Shown: positions 21,670-33,015 of the stretch, one piece after another
Numbering within the stretch: position 1 is the first letter of the stretch
How the letters are laid out: the number at the start of each line of letters is the position of its first letter
From: Valencia hispanica
Taxonomy: Eukaryota > Chordata > Actinopteri > Cyprinodontiformes > Valenciidae
Direction of reading: 5' to 3'
Length of the DNA stretch: 64,000 nucleotides
Assembly (NCBI GenBank): GCA_963556495.2
Contig: OY747711.1
Location: 34,944,914 to 35,008,913 of the forward strand
Program-made: the position numbers and the translations under genes
Notes under the pieces: model-generated
Databases searched by the model: none
Seen by the model: the letters and a program-made list of their open reading frames with translations, nothing else
What the model was told of the DNA's origin: nothing

Positions 21670-23783
21670 GACTTGTAATCTGGGAGAGAGATTTTTTTAC
21701 ATTACACTGTTTCTAATGAAAGTTTTAAATTTGAATTCAGCCTTAAAGTAGAATATAACTTATTTTAAATTCTGTAAAATTTTGTTACTAGAGAAAAATT
21801 GATATAGGCTTAGATCAGTATTGGTAGGTAATGACATGCTGCACATGTCATAGTGACACTTTTGATTGGCTCTTTGCATGCATTTAAGATGGATGATTCT
21901 GTGTTTTTAAAATACATATTGTAAGCCATGCACAAGACCTTTTTTAATCATTATTATTTTTCACAGTTTCAGTGTTCATGTATTTTACACAACTTGCTTT
22001 CTTTTTTAGTTTTTCTGGTGTTAGTGGCCATTATTTGTTGTTCAGACGTTAAAGGTGCAGAGGGAGAAGGGGGAAGACAGCAAAGCTCCTAAGGTCACAA
22101 GTTGAACCCTGAACAACTGCATCAAAGACCAGCCTCTGTAAATGTACCCTCTTTACCACTATAATGATTTTGTCATTTAGTTTTATCTGACTTGGCTCAG
22201 GTGGCTACAAAGTCTTCCAAGTGGATAATTTTCCAACACATTTTGCTAATGCTTACTACTACTTTGTTTGAAAGACTTTTCAGCATTTTTTCCCCTTGTG
22301 GCTTGTAAGTGAAACATACATAAGGAGTTTAGATCACTTAATAAGCGTTGCACTTTTGAGTGTTGTGGTCTTTGAAGACAAGTGCTTAAACCTGGTGCTA
22401 GTCATTTAATCTCTATCATTTCGAACCTTTGCTGTTTTGCTCTTTTTGTAATGGACTCTTTTGGATGGTACTGTCTACAGTGGGGTGTTTCATACTGAGC
22501 ATCCATCAGTTTATACTCATCAAGGGGACATGTTCTAACCACTTTGATGACAAACAACTTAAAATAATATTCTGTATACTTATAGTATACTATAGAAGGG
22601 GCGTTCTACAACTCTTAAAGAAAATCTTATCTACCAAAAGCAGGTCACTTATTTATTTTGGTTTGATCAGGAGTCATAATATGTTATTTAAAATAAATGC
22701 CCAAAAGAAGATAACAAAAAAGAATTAATCCACTGTAGAAAACTGAATACTCTGTATGTGAATGTGATCTAATGTATCTAAAAATCTGGAATACAGTATT
22801 ACAAAGTCAGTGTATTCAACAAGTGCAATTAAATTGCCTAGCCCTACTTTATTTCTGTTCTAAGGGGTTATAGAGCTTATTCCAAAGATTAAAGTGGGGG
22901 AGGGGCTGTAGTCCCTTTTGTTCAACCTGCTGGTAAAAGCCATAACCACCAGGATATATTCAGCAGACATTTAAATTAGAAAACCAATTTTGTAGCAATT
23001 ATCCCTGTTTTAACACTCTGGATTCTTCTTAATACCACTTTTAATTCAGTTGGCAGAGCAACCACTGAAGCTTACAGCTGTTTAGTTCTGCCCTGCTGTC
23101 AAAACTTGCATGCTGGTATGGAAATGAAACCACTTGGCAACAGAGACACAAACACAGAGCCCTTCAGCCGACAGCTTTGTGGGGGAGACAACGATTTCCC
23201 AAACTGTCAGCATGTACCTCAAATATCATCAACTTGAATTTCAAATACTGACTTTAAAAATTTTCTATTCTTTCTCTTTCCATTCAATACATTGAACAGA
23301 GTGACCGTATTCACCACATTTGACATTAATATTCAAGCTACATGATAGGCTGCCTAACACCCTTACTTATCTGCCATCTTTGTAGAGTGGTTAGCTCTGC
23401 AAGGTCTAACAGGCTGCCTCAGGCATACCAATTATTTCTAAATCTTCTGTCTCCTAAATAAAGTTCATTAGATTGAATATAGACACAAAAAGTCAAATAT
23501 GTCTGTCAAACCTCTCTTGGATGCTTTATTGCAGGGACAGCAGTGCTTCATGTTTCCTATAAGATGGCTCTTGTAGACAGAGTCCAAAAGGTAGTGACTT
23601 GCAGATTTTTAAAAAGACAAACTGCTTAACTGGTCTTGCAGATCTTACCTTACATTGATAAGGTAAGATATGTTTTCTGTTATTCAGTGGAGTAAAAATG
23701 TAAATAAATATAACTGAATTTGTCCTCAAACGACATAGCGCTGCAAAATTGAAGAGTTTATGAAAGTAGACCACAAAAACCCT
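21670..23783. other. Unannotated AT-rich stretch
   Basis: About 2.1 kb with no recognised gene, repeat or exon. The open frames here (22429-22728 and 23526-23774) lack any family feature. Confidence 0.4.
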
Positions 23784-24220
23784 TCATACATACCAAGTGA
23801 ATCCCAAGGCATTCAAAGGCAAGCCAAGAAACATAGTTTCTCTTGTGTGTCCTTGGTCTGCCTCTGGGTCTCCACCTGATGGGATTTGCCTGTAACACCT
23901 AATCCGGGAGCCATCTAGGAGGCACCTCATACTTGGCAGGGAACAGATGTAGTGAAAGCTGAAAGTCATGGTGTGATGAAGCTAACAGAACCACATCATC
24001 TGCAAAAAGCAGAGACCTAATCTTGAGGCAGATCCCCTCAACACCATGGCTGCACCAGAAATTCTGTCAATAAAAGTTATTATCACAATCTGAGACAAAG
24101 AGCAACTTTAGCTAAGTCCAGCTCTCACTGGCAAAGAGTTAAGAGTCTTAGGAGTGTGATCCCTTGTAGTGGAAGACACCCTGTGGTCCCCCTCATAAAT
24201 AGGGAGACCACCTCCATGGT
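23784..24220 (-). mobile_element. RTE/Rex3-like LINE fragment with internal deletion
   Basis: On the minus strand the frame contains SLLFADDVVLLASS, the catalytic palm box. Only about 35 residues later come RWRPRGRPRT and YVSWLAFECLGIH, which belong to the extreme C-terminus of this LINE type. Most of the thumb and connection are therefore deleted. One stop interrupts the joined frame. Family assignment is from the FADDVVLLASS and GRPRTRW-like motifs common in fish. Confidence 0.7.
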
Positions 24221-24889
24221 CTGCCAGTGAATAATAGAAAACGTAAGCCACACTTAATTATTTTAACATCAGTTACACTATTTTATGCATCTTCATATGT
24301 TGAAAACAGCAGATTCTTATTTGTGGAGTCTGATTATCCACGAAAGAGAAGATTAAAAAATATTACTTACATAATTCTCTATAAATGTGATTATTTTTTT
24401 AAAGTTTATTTTTACAAGTTTAAAATGTCTGTTAGATGGAATAACACTTGAGTCTGAACTCAGACTTTCAAACACTTCCATCACTCAAGTCTGTTAGTTT
24501 AAACTGGTAAGAACATGCTTGTACTCAAGGCTCCAGCCGTATAGAGCGAAATATTATTTACATTTTATAGCCTCATTCCACAGAGATTATTGGTGCTTGG
24601 AGATTACATGTCAGGTTCTTTACTGGCACCTATCAACAGTAACCATATTCTTATCTGAGCAGAATACAGTCTTTGAAGATGTGGGAGGGAATTCAATCTA
24701 GCCAAATCAAACACAAGCAGCAGCATGTTTTTACTACCTTCTTGGAGCCAGCTTGATATAAATCATTGTGAGTATTGTCAAACTGATATAAACTTTTACA
24801 TTACTTTTCCCTCATACTGCTCCCCCCAAAAACATATTCACCTGATTTCTCTGGTTTAGGTGCTTACAGATGCACAAATGAAAAAAAAA
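24221..24889. other. Unannotated AT-rich stretch
   Basis: Nothing recognised. Confidence 0.4.
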
Positions 24890-25240
24890 GGTTTTTATTT
24901 CATTTCAGTTTATTTATAGGACACCAATTTACAACAAAGATCATGGCAATTTACAAGAAAACAGGTCCATTTCATATCCAGCTATGCATAAACCAGTTCA
25001 ATAAAATTTATGTAGGGCTGTTCTAGTCATACTCACCACTCGAAGCGATTTAAAGTAGACCCAGATTCATCCAGTTCCACTCACAAACACTTGTAAATTG
25101 ATACACCAATACAAAAATCGGGGTTAAGTGCCTTACCCAGGGGGCACATTGACATGTAGCAGGGGAAAAAGCTGGAATCAAAACCACAACTTTGCGATAG
25201 CAAGATGACTACTCTCCTCAACCAATCAAGTGAACTGCTG
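24890..25240 (-). repeat. Old SINE/L2-related repeat
   Basis: The stretch GGGGTTAAGTGCCTTACCCA, then GGGGCACATTGACATGTAGC and a decayed GGAATCAAAACCACAACTTT, is a common fish SINE-type repeat in reverse orientation. The GGAATCAAAACCAC part corresponds to a degenerate tRNA B-box. Confidence 0.6.
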
Positions 25241-25696
25241 TATGTAATGTAATCAGCAGCATGTCTGAGTATTCTGCAGCACTCTGGTGACATTTGCGCA
25301 TCCTTTAAAAGTTACCCTTCTTACTGTTATTGAAAGACATTTTGTTTTTTAGCTGCATTTACAATCATAGTTATAAGTTTGGTTCCAATGTGAATTTGTG
25401 TTGCTTGTTTCAGAGGTTTGAAAAGCTTTAAATAATATATAAAGCAGCTGTTGATAATATGGCAAATGACCACCCAAATGACTTATTTTTATATTAACCT
25501 TTCAACTATGTGCTTCTCCATCTGTTCACTGAGTACTTGTTACAAAATACCTACCCTGTAAAGCAAAGCTCTTGCAAACACTTTTTAAATTCTGCTGTGC
25601 ATTTGGACATCCAGACGCAGATGTTGTAATTTTTAAGTTTGGGTATTTTTATGTGAGTGTCCCGTATAATTCATCTTCTAGTACCATTCCATTCCT
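25241..25696. other. Unannotated stretch
   Basis: Nothing recognised. Confidence 0.4.
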
Positions 25697-27041
25697 GGGG
25701 TCTCATTTATAAAGCTTGCTTACGCACAGAATGGGTTCTGAAAACTGAGTAAGTCAGTTTCTATGTTAAGTTTGGGATTTACTGAAAAACATGTGGCGGA
25801 TAAATGTTCGCAACTTTAAGCACACTAAGCACCTTGCTTACGCACGTTTTGGACATGGAGGACACTGGCAGCGCAGCCGGTGAGATGGCAAAATTGTGAA
25901 TTCAAGCAACATTTTCACAATTGTAGAGCTTTGCAGACACATGAACACACAACCAACAGTCAGACCCCATCCCCTTTTCTGAACTGAGAGTTAAAATGAG
26001 AATCTGAATGAAAACATGTTGCATTTAAGAATTATATCACAGTATGTTCATATGTATGTCTTCAGATTATACAGCAATTGCATTTATTGGTGCATTAATT
26101 GTGTGAAGTACAAATATCAACAGCCTCCTGTAGTGACACTCCTGCATAATGCTGCAAAATAGAGGTGCTGGCGCTCATTGAAGATCAAGCCACAGGCAGC
26201 ATCTGGATAGGGGGAGCCAATTTAGATTCCCTAAAGCAGTCCTATTAGATCTATGTGCTATGGGCCCAGTGGTAGATCTACCGACCCGCTGGAACCGTGC
26301 ATCCCCGCCACCCCCACGCAACACATTCTGACTGTGGCATACCATCTCTCTCTTTGCCTCTTTTTTATGTCGGGCACTCTGCTGCCTCAACGCTATGCCA
26401 CCTGCAGCTCTTCGATTTCTTTGTGACCCCCCAAATAACATTTCGCACGGATGATACTTTTTAAAAGGTAATTGGTAAATGGCCTGTACTTGTATAGCGC
26501 TTTATTTAGTCCTTGATGACCCCAAAAATGTAGACTTAAAACACACCTTTTTGTCAGGCTTTAAATATCTAGGAGTGCTGAATCTTATCACCTTCTGCTG
26601 TTATGTAGTTTTTATTTGTTTTAATATGCTTTTATTCAAATGTTATTGTTGATACAAGAAGTGTTCATATAATTCAAACTATATATTTATTGTTCTTATT
26701 TGTTTTATCTGCTTTTATTTTTTATTTTCATTGTTTTCTTGTGTTATTACACTTTTTTTATTGCTAACTTTACCTTTGTCTTTTAATGTGAAGCACTTTG
26801 GTAGCCTTTTTGGTGTGTAAAGCGCTATATAGATAAATGTTGATTGATAGATTAAAATTAAATGGTTTTGCGCTTTCTCTGCCTCTTGGTTGCCATGGTT
26901 ACCCATGAAATGACCCAAATCAGCCTGCTTAAGTCTATGTAGAATATTCACTAGGCACTTTACATTGACCATTTATGGCAGAAAGTGGGTGTGTAGTAGG
27001 AAATGATCCAAAAAAATGCAAAGTTTTATAAATGAGACCCC
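25697..27041. mobile_element. PIF/Harbinger-like element with nested LINE tail
   Basis: GGGGTCTCATTTATAAA at 25697-25713 is repeated as its perfect complement at 27025-27041. The adjoining GCTTGCTTACGCACAGAA is typical of fish Harbinger ends. I could not find the expected 3-bp target duplication. Most of the interior is decayed, and no transposase frame was recognised. A minus-strand open frame at 26175-26441 has no identifiable domain. A LINE 3' end is inserted at about 26468-26860. Confidence 0.65.
26468..26860 (+). mobile_element. LINE 3' end nested in the Harbinger-like element
   Basis: The part starting near 26525 encodes a final LKTHLF motif shared with the LINE at 11.7 kb. It is followed by a 3' UTR with AATGTGAAGCACTTTGGTAG, AAAGCGCTATATAGATAAAT and a TTGATTGA tail. 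A separate common repeat word (GGTAAATGGCCTGTACTTG) lies just 5' of it. Confidence 0.65.
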
Positions 27042-27957
27042 TGCTCTGTAGAGACATTTTCTTTATCCAGAGTAACGCCTAGTGTTAGAAGAGGGAGTGC
27101 AGTAACTGTAAAGCAGAAGTATAGCCACTTTGCAACGTTGGCAAGACGACTGGCTCACTTGATTATCATAATAAAGTTTTGGTTTTACGTTTAATTTTTA
27201 TTTTGTGCCTTTTATAAAATTTTAACTGATTTCTATTGAAACAGGTCAGTCATTCATCATCACTGTGTTAAGTAATTTATATTTGAAAGCAATTTAGTCC
27301 TGCCAAACAGACACAAATGGAAATTAAATAAGGAGAAGCAAATTTGATTTGAATATTAGAGTTACTGATCCATTGAGATCAAAACATATATCTGCTTCCT
27401 ATGTTTGCCACAAAGTGTTCAGATTCAGTTTTATGTGGAGAGTTTGCAACTTTCTGTGTTCTGTGCTCAGATCTGATAAGGTCAATATGTTGGTAAACAA
27501 ATAAGCATTTGAAGTGAAATGTTGCTCTGTTAGTTTAACTTTCATCAATTGATTGCTTTAATTCCCTTGTTTCTTGCTGTGCTCACCTTAATCAAATATA
27601 TGGCTTTTGCTTCTGCAATCTAGGAACTTAAGTTTATAAGAAGCTATAAAAAACCTTTAAATAAAATGCAGTTGAGGGTAGGGGTGTAATGATGCATTCA
27701 CTTTACAAGATGAAATGATATACATTTTAGCAATATTTTGGAGAAAAACTAAAAATCCCCCTTTTTGACAATGAAAATAAAGATTTCACAAATGATCTGT
27801 TGAAGCATATGCTTTCTTTTACTGAAATGATTCTGACAATTAGAGGATAAATTTGTACATCAGTACCAAATCCACTACCAATGCCATCACCACTCTATAC
27901 CAATGTAGAGAAAATGTCTGAATTCCAAAAACTAAACAAAAATAACAAACATTGAAG
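27042..27957. other. Unannotated stretch; possible hAT end
   Basis: At 27676 TAGGGGTGTAATGATGCATT resembles a hAT left terminus. A comparable start, TAGGAGTGTGACGGTA, occurs at 48719. No matching right ends were found. Confidence 0.35.
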
Positions 27958-28961
27958 ACATCATTAACCAATTAAGCTCCTCCGTTTGCTGCCTCAATAT
28001 CTCACCCACAGTTTTTCTCAAGAAAGTTTTCCCTGTCATTGGGTCTGATCAGATTCAAATACTTAACTCATCCCTCCAATCAGGTCTCTTCCCCCAGGTT
28101 TTAAAAACAGCAGTTATCAAACCATTACTAAAAAAGAACAACCTGGAAAACACAGAACTACAGGTCAGTCTCTAATCTTCCACTCATCAGCAAGATTATT
28201 GAAAAAGCTGATTTTCAACAGTTAAACAGTTAAATAGCTTCCTAATAATGGCCAATCATTTTAATATTTTTCAGTCTGGTTTCCATGTGCACCACAGCAT
28301 CGAGACTGCCCTTGTCAAAGTTTTCAATGACATCCTCATAAATACAGACTGTGGTAGAACCACAATGCTGGTACTTTTGGACCTCGGTGCAGTACTTGAT
28401 ACTGTTGATCATGATATACTATTGGAACGACTGGAGAGCTGGGTCAGACTCTCTGGTACAGTACTTGGCTGGTTTGAGTCTTACCTTAAGAACAGGAGCA
28501 TCTTTGTGTCAATAGGCAATTTTTCATCAGAACTCACATGTGGGGTACCCCATGGCTCCATCCTGGGACCTCTCCTATTTAATAGCTACATGCTCCCACT
28601 AATCCAGATTATAACAACCAATAAGATTAGTTACCATAACTATGCAAATGATACTCAGCTTTACATTACAATGTCACCAGGGGACTTTGAACCCATCCAA
28701 ACCTTAAGTAAATGCATTGTGCAAATCAATGAATGGATGCCCCATAATTTTCTCTAGCTAAATAGAAGTAATTATAGAAGTAACTAAAGAGAAACAATAA
28801 AGAGTCACATAAATCTATGTGTATTAATAGAGACAGACCTGAACCTCCAGGGTCACATAAAAGTAATAACAAGGTCAGCATTCTATCATCAGAACAACAT
28901 TTCTAGGATTAAAGGACTAATGCTGCAACAGGGCCTCAAAAAACTCATCCATGCGTTTATC

Positions 28962-29802
28962 ATTAGTCAAGGCAAGGCAAGGCAATTTTATTTGTATAGC
29001 ACACTTTCAACAACAAGGTAATTCAAGGTGCTTTAAATGATTGAGGGGTAAAACAAAAAATAGCAGTAAACCTCAGACAAAGCATGTAATGTAAAAACAG
29101 CAATAAAGCCAGAAGCGTACACTGTTACATCAAGGCATTACAAAGCATATAATGTAAAAACAGCAATAAAGCCAGAAGCGTACACTGTTACATCAAGGCA
29201 TTACAAAGCATATAATGTAAAAACAGCAATAAAGCAAGAAGCGTACACTGTTACATCAAGGCATTACAAAGCATATAATGTAAAAACAGCAATAAAGCAA
29301 GAAGCGTACACTGTTACATTAAGGCATTACAAAGCATATAATGTAAAAACAGCAATAAAGCAAGAAGCATACACAAAACACGATACATTAAAGCATTACT
29401 CAAAGGCAGCTCTAAACAGATACATTTTTAGTTTTGATATAAAAATACTCAGTGTTTCAGCAGCTTTGCAGTTTTCAAGGAAGTTTGTTCCAGATTAGAG
29501 GAGCATAGAAACTGAAACCTGCTTCTCCGTGTTTGGTTCTTATTCTAGGCATGTTGAGTAGACTGGAATATGAGGACCTGAGTGGTCTAGCGGGTTGGTA
29601 TAGTAACAGTAGATCTTCAGTATACTTTGGTGCTAAGCCATTCAATGATTTATAAACTAGTAGGAGCATTTTGAAGTCTATTCTCTGAGCTACAGGGAGC
29701 CAGTGTAAGGACTTTAGAACTGGGGTGATGTGGTCTACTTTCCTGGTTCTAGTGAGAACGTGAGCAGCAGCGTTCTGGATCAGCTGCAGCTGTCTAATTA
29801 GT
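28962..29802 (-). mobile_element. 5'-truncated LINE inserted in the plus-strand LINE
   Basis: ATTAGT occurs at 28962-28967 and again at 29797-29802, flanking a minus-strand LINE 3' part. The terminus is the same GGCAA-type tail as at 11457. It continues through a 3' UTR with a 63-bp tandem repeat to the coding part at 29475-29669 ([20 protein letters not shown]). The host LINE reading ...FIIS resumes as ISRIDHCNS after the insertion, which confirms the break and the short target duplication. Confidence 0.88.
29088..29392. repeat. 63-bp tandem repeat in a LINE 3' UTR
   Basis: CAATAAAGC(C/A)AGAAGCGTACA recurs at 29101, 29164, 29227, 29290 and 29353 (the last variant), an exact 63-bp period with about five units. 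The related LINE at 11540-11680 carries about two units, so copy number differs between family members. Confidence 0.92.
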
Positions 29803-29852
29803 AGGATTGATCACTGCAACAGTCTACTCACAGGTCTCTCTAAAAAGTCAAT

Positions 29853-30390
29853 AGGTGAGTTTCCACTATCAGAACTTAGGTGTAATTTGACCAGACCTCC
29901 AGATATACATGTATCTCCACTGCATCCGGCCTGGCCGAGAGGGCCATTTTCGAGGCCATTTCAGGAACCAACCGAGGACCTGAATGGGGGTATGTACTTG
30001 GAATGGCCGAATCGAGTCGCTCAGTGGAAGCTGTTGTTAAGTCTCGCTGATTGGTTGTAATTCAGAGGTAAACAAGCAGACGTTGCAAAACAACCGGCTT
30101 TGTAAAAATAAAAGCAGTTTATAACAACAGCAAACAGAAACGCAGCAACAAGCCCTGCTTCTTCCATGTCGATCTCTTGTTATTTCTGCTGCTCTGGACG
30201 CCTTTTTACACTGATCAGTGACGCTATTCGCTGCAAAGAGAGTCGTGATATGCCAATGTCTTTAGCTGAGTCCTTGAAGGGCTGATTGTGTATGGAGACA
30301 CGGCAGCAGAGAGGAGCGGGCCATCAGATTACCCCGTCAGAAAAATATCTGGGGAAACTACCCTGAACTTCCGATAGTGGAAACACACCT
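29853..30390. mobile_element. Short inverted-repeat element (MITE) in the plus-strand LINE
   Basis: The left end AGGTGAGTTTCCACTATCAG and the right end, as complement AGGTGTGTTTCCACTATCGG, are near-perfect inverted repeats of about 28 bp. Removing the element restores the LINE reading, apart from one short ambiguous join. The interior is non-coding. The superfamily was not identified; the target duplication is at most 2 bp. Confidence 0.75.
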
Positions 30391-30440
30391 ATTCACACAG
30401 CTGCAACTGATCCAGAACCCTGCTGTGCCCATACCGTAAG

Positions 30441-31945
30441 CCAGTATCAGATTTGATAAAATAACAGACTTGATACAAAATAATTTAAGATGTTACTTTT
30501 TTTGACATAGTTTTTTTTCCTAAATGATTTATAATCATATAAAGTTTCAGCTGATAATATGGTGCATTTTATTTTGTCACCAGCAGGAACATGAAAACAC
30601 CCCAAGCTATTGCAGACAGATGCTAATCAAGTAATTTATGACGTACAATAACTTGACAAAGATTAACAGTATTATATAAATTATCCTGGACAAGCCTTAT
30701 GTACAGTTCAATAATGAAGATACTTTGGTCACTTAATGATTGTTAATGGTGACTACTGCAGTGGAAAGACTAATACTGTTACAGTATTTTCATGGAAGAA
30801 GTTAGTCAGCATGGAGATCTCAAGCAACATTGACTTACTATCAATAGATTTTGTTCTGTTTTTGACAACCATTAGCTCTGCTTCCTGTTCTAGAGACACT
30901 TATATGATGACATCTTCATTAACTGTCTGGTAGCAGAGGAAGAAGCAAGACTAGTAGTTTAGAGTGTGGGCGCAAAGCAACATGCTTGTGTGCAGGGAAG
31001 GAGGGTGATACATCCAAACCCTGAACTCTAAAGTATCTGGAGTAAAAGATACAATTTGGACATATTTGAAGAGCCAGAAATGGGGGGGAGGGGGGTGGAA
31101 GTAAAGAAGAAATATTTGGATTCTACCAGCTCTGTCTGTTATTCAGCAAGAGAATAAGCCTCCGCAGAACATTGCATAAAAGTTTCATAGCTCTGTCGGG
31201 ATGCTGTGTTTCTCTTGGATTATTTATCAAATAGTGAGAGGTTGTTTATCACACAGCTAATACTCCTCTGCACAGGTAGGAGCAAGGGAACTTCACATAT
31301 TTGGCCTCGTAATTAATATTAATCTGTTTTTCTGCAGCTCGAAGACAGAAAAATGAATGTGCCTTATTTGTTTGACTTAGGCATAGATAAGATAGGCGCT
31401 TGGAAGGTCTGCTAGAAAACTTACCTTATGATGTCCAGAAAAAATGTCTGCAACACAAATGCTTCAAAAATGATATTAAGAATGGCTGCAGCTAATATTT
31501 TGCCAAACAGAAAAGCTGTTTTGTATACAAAATCTGGCAAAGAAAACTGACAAAAAAACTTCAAAAGTGTCTTTCTGTGTCACCTCCCTTATCTTTTGAG
31601 GATTTAAGAGGTCATTCCTAATTGATCTGAGAACGCTTTCAGGGCAATTTTGGCTCACAGTCTTTATCTTGTCCATATTAATTCAAGAAAATGCCATGCA
31701 CAATGCAGACTTAATTTGCTATTTGGCTCAACATATGCCCAAAGATAATGTTGCTAAGGTTTGACCCACAGCTAACAGATGATAAACAAATGTGTCTGGT
31801 GCCATTCCTGTCAAAAAACCAGATGACTGTATTAGGACACATTGCTCGGATGGCAGCTGCATTTCCATTTCTGCAGGCCCATGAACACAGCATAGCAAGC
31901 ACTGAAATGCATTCCCTCCCCCCATCTGTACGCTCTCACCGTAGA
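30441..31945. other. Unannotated stretch
   Basis: AT-rich with a short G-rich run at about 31081-31097. Overlapping open frames on both strands around 31711-31999 show no family features. Confidence 0.35.
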
Positions 31946-32131
31946 GTTCTGCTCGCTCTCTGTGTATTTGTCAGTTGGGGCGGTGACTCTTCTGATTGAT
32001 CTGATTGCCTAATAGAAGAACGTGATGTGGATTCAAAGCTGAAAATCTAGCCAGTCGGAACAATTGGAAGAGTTACTGCCCTCAACTGACAAATACACCC
32101 ACTGACCAGAGAGTGAGTAGAATTTTCTGGC
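31946..32131. repeat. Imperfect inverted repeat, hairpin-like
   Basis: The left arm (31946-31998) has CTCGCTCTCTGTGTATTTGT followed by CAGTTGGGGCGGTGACTCTT. The right arm (about 32061-32131) is its complement, with a 9-bp insertion next to the TGTATTTGTCAGTTG core. The arms are about 55-65 bp around a loop of about 60 bp. This could be a small MITE; no target duplication was confirmed. Confidence 0.7.
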
Positions 32132-32483
32132 AAAGAGTGATATGACGTTCTTTTTTTTTTACTAGGAGAGCGTCATCTTAGCTTTATCGAAGTGGCGGGT
32201 TTTCGAGCAGTGCACATTACGCATGCCTGCAACTACTAGTTTCATTTCATGATGAAACAAAACAAGAGCTGGAGAGAAGATAGAACAGGAGTGGGGCAGT
32301 AACCCCTCCTTTCCAGAGAAAGCCAGCAATGCGCCATCTGGCGTGCAGTCTGCCTAAAATTTCTTAGAAGAAGAAGAGTGTAGGAGGACCTGGCAGCAGC
32401 CATCGAGCAAGTTATGAGGATAAGAGGAGTCGCCACAATTGGAGAAGAGTGAGTGCGAATGAGAGTTAATTGCATTTAAAAAA

Positions 32484-32545
32484 ATTATCCCGTTAATTCT
32501 ACAAATGAATCGACCTGCGTTAATGCATTTATTTTGACAGCCCTA
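32484..32545 (-). mobile_element. Single hAT-type terminus
   Basis: Read on the minus strand, TTAGGGCTGTCAAAATAAAT followed by GCATTAACGC is the familiar left end of a fish hAT family. The other terminus was not found. Confidence 0.55.
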
Positions 32546-32929
32546 AGTTATCTTTTAATTTTACCAGCATGTGTCCTCTAACTGCCTGGGTAGCTTCAAA
32601 ACCTTAACATTATTTCGAGAGTCTTGACTTTAATCTGGGGAAGAATCTAATGATTGCTAAAGATTTGTGTAATGACAAGGAGGCCCAATCTCACAGACTT
32701 GGAGCTTATCATGAAACATAATAGTTAAAATATGAGTGGAAACATGCAAAAAGTTTGCTGTACTCCTAATAAAGATGTTTTCCAGGGAGTATTGAGAAGG
32801 ATGTAAATAATCTTCAACATGCCGTTTTTTTGTAAAATGAAAATGAATGCACTGAGCTATTAGATTTTTGAAATGTGTGTTGCTTAATGAAAGATGCTCC
32901 TCTGGACAGTTAAAAACTAGAAAAGTTGT

Positions 32930-33015
32930 TAACTGCCCCCGATGGTGATCTGGATCACCCCCAGACTCTAAGTACTTGTTCCTAGTCCGTCTATAACTTT
33001 TTGAGTTGCTAACTA
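32930..33015 (+). repeat. RTE/Rex3-type LINE 3' fragment
   Basis: TGCCCCCGATGGTGATCTGG, then GATCACC and later TTTTTGAGTTGCTAACTAAC, matches the 3' UTR style of fish RTE-like LINEs, which end in an ACAGACA-like tail. Related short words occur near 42440-42475 and 63440-63485. Confidence 0.5.

Larger units (their letters stand above)
27958..30440 (+). mobile_element. LINE copy (CR1/L2-like), plus strand, interrupted twice
   Basis: Plus-strand reverse transcriptase sequence runs from about 27958 to 28967, resumes at 29803-29850 (IDHCNSLLTGLSKKS) and again at about 30391-30430 (CAGCTGCAACTGATCCAGAA). Between these lie a reverse-oriented LINE (28968-29796) and a short inverted-repeat element (about 29853-30390). 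The longest open piece is 28248-28757, with FQSGFHVHHSIETALVKVF, LDTVDHDILLERL and GVPHGSILGPLLF. The catalytic box reads YANDTQLY, so the first catalytic Asp is replaced by Asn. The copy is inactive. Confidence 0.88.

Noticed and set aside
26175..26441. 88-codon minus-strand frame in the Harbinger-like element
   Set aside because: It lies where a transposon protein might be, but I see no Myb or DDE motif, so no product is claimed.
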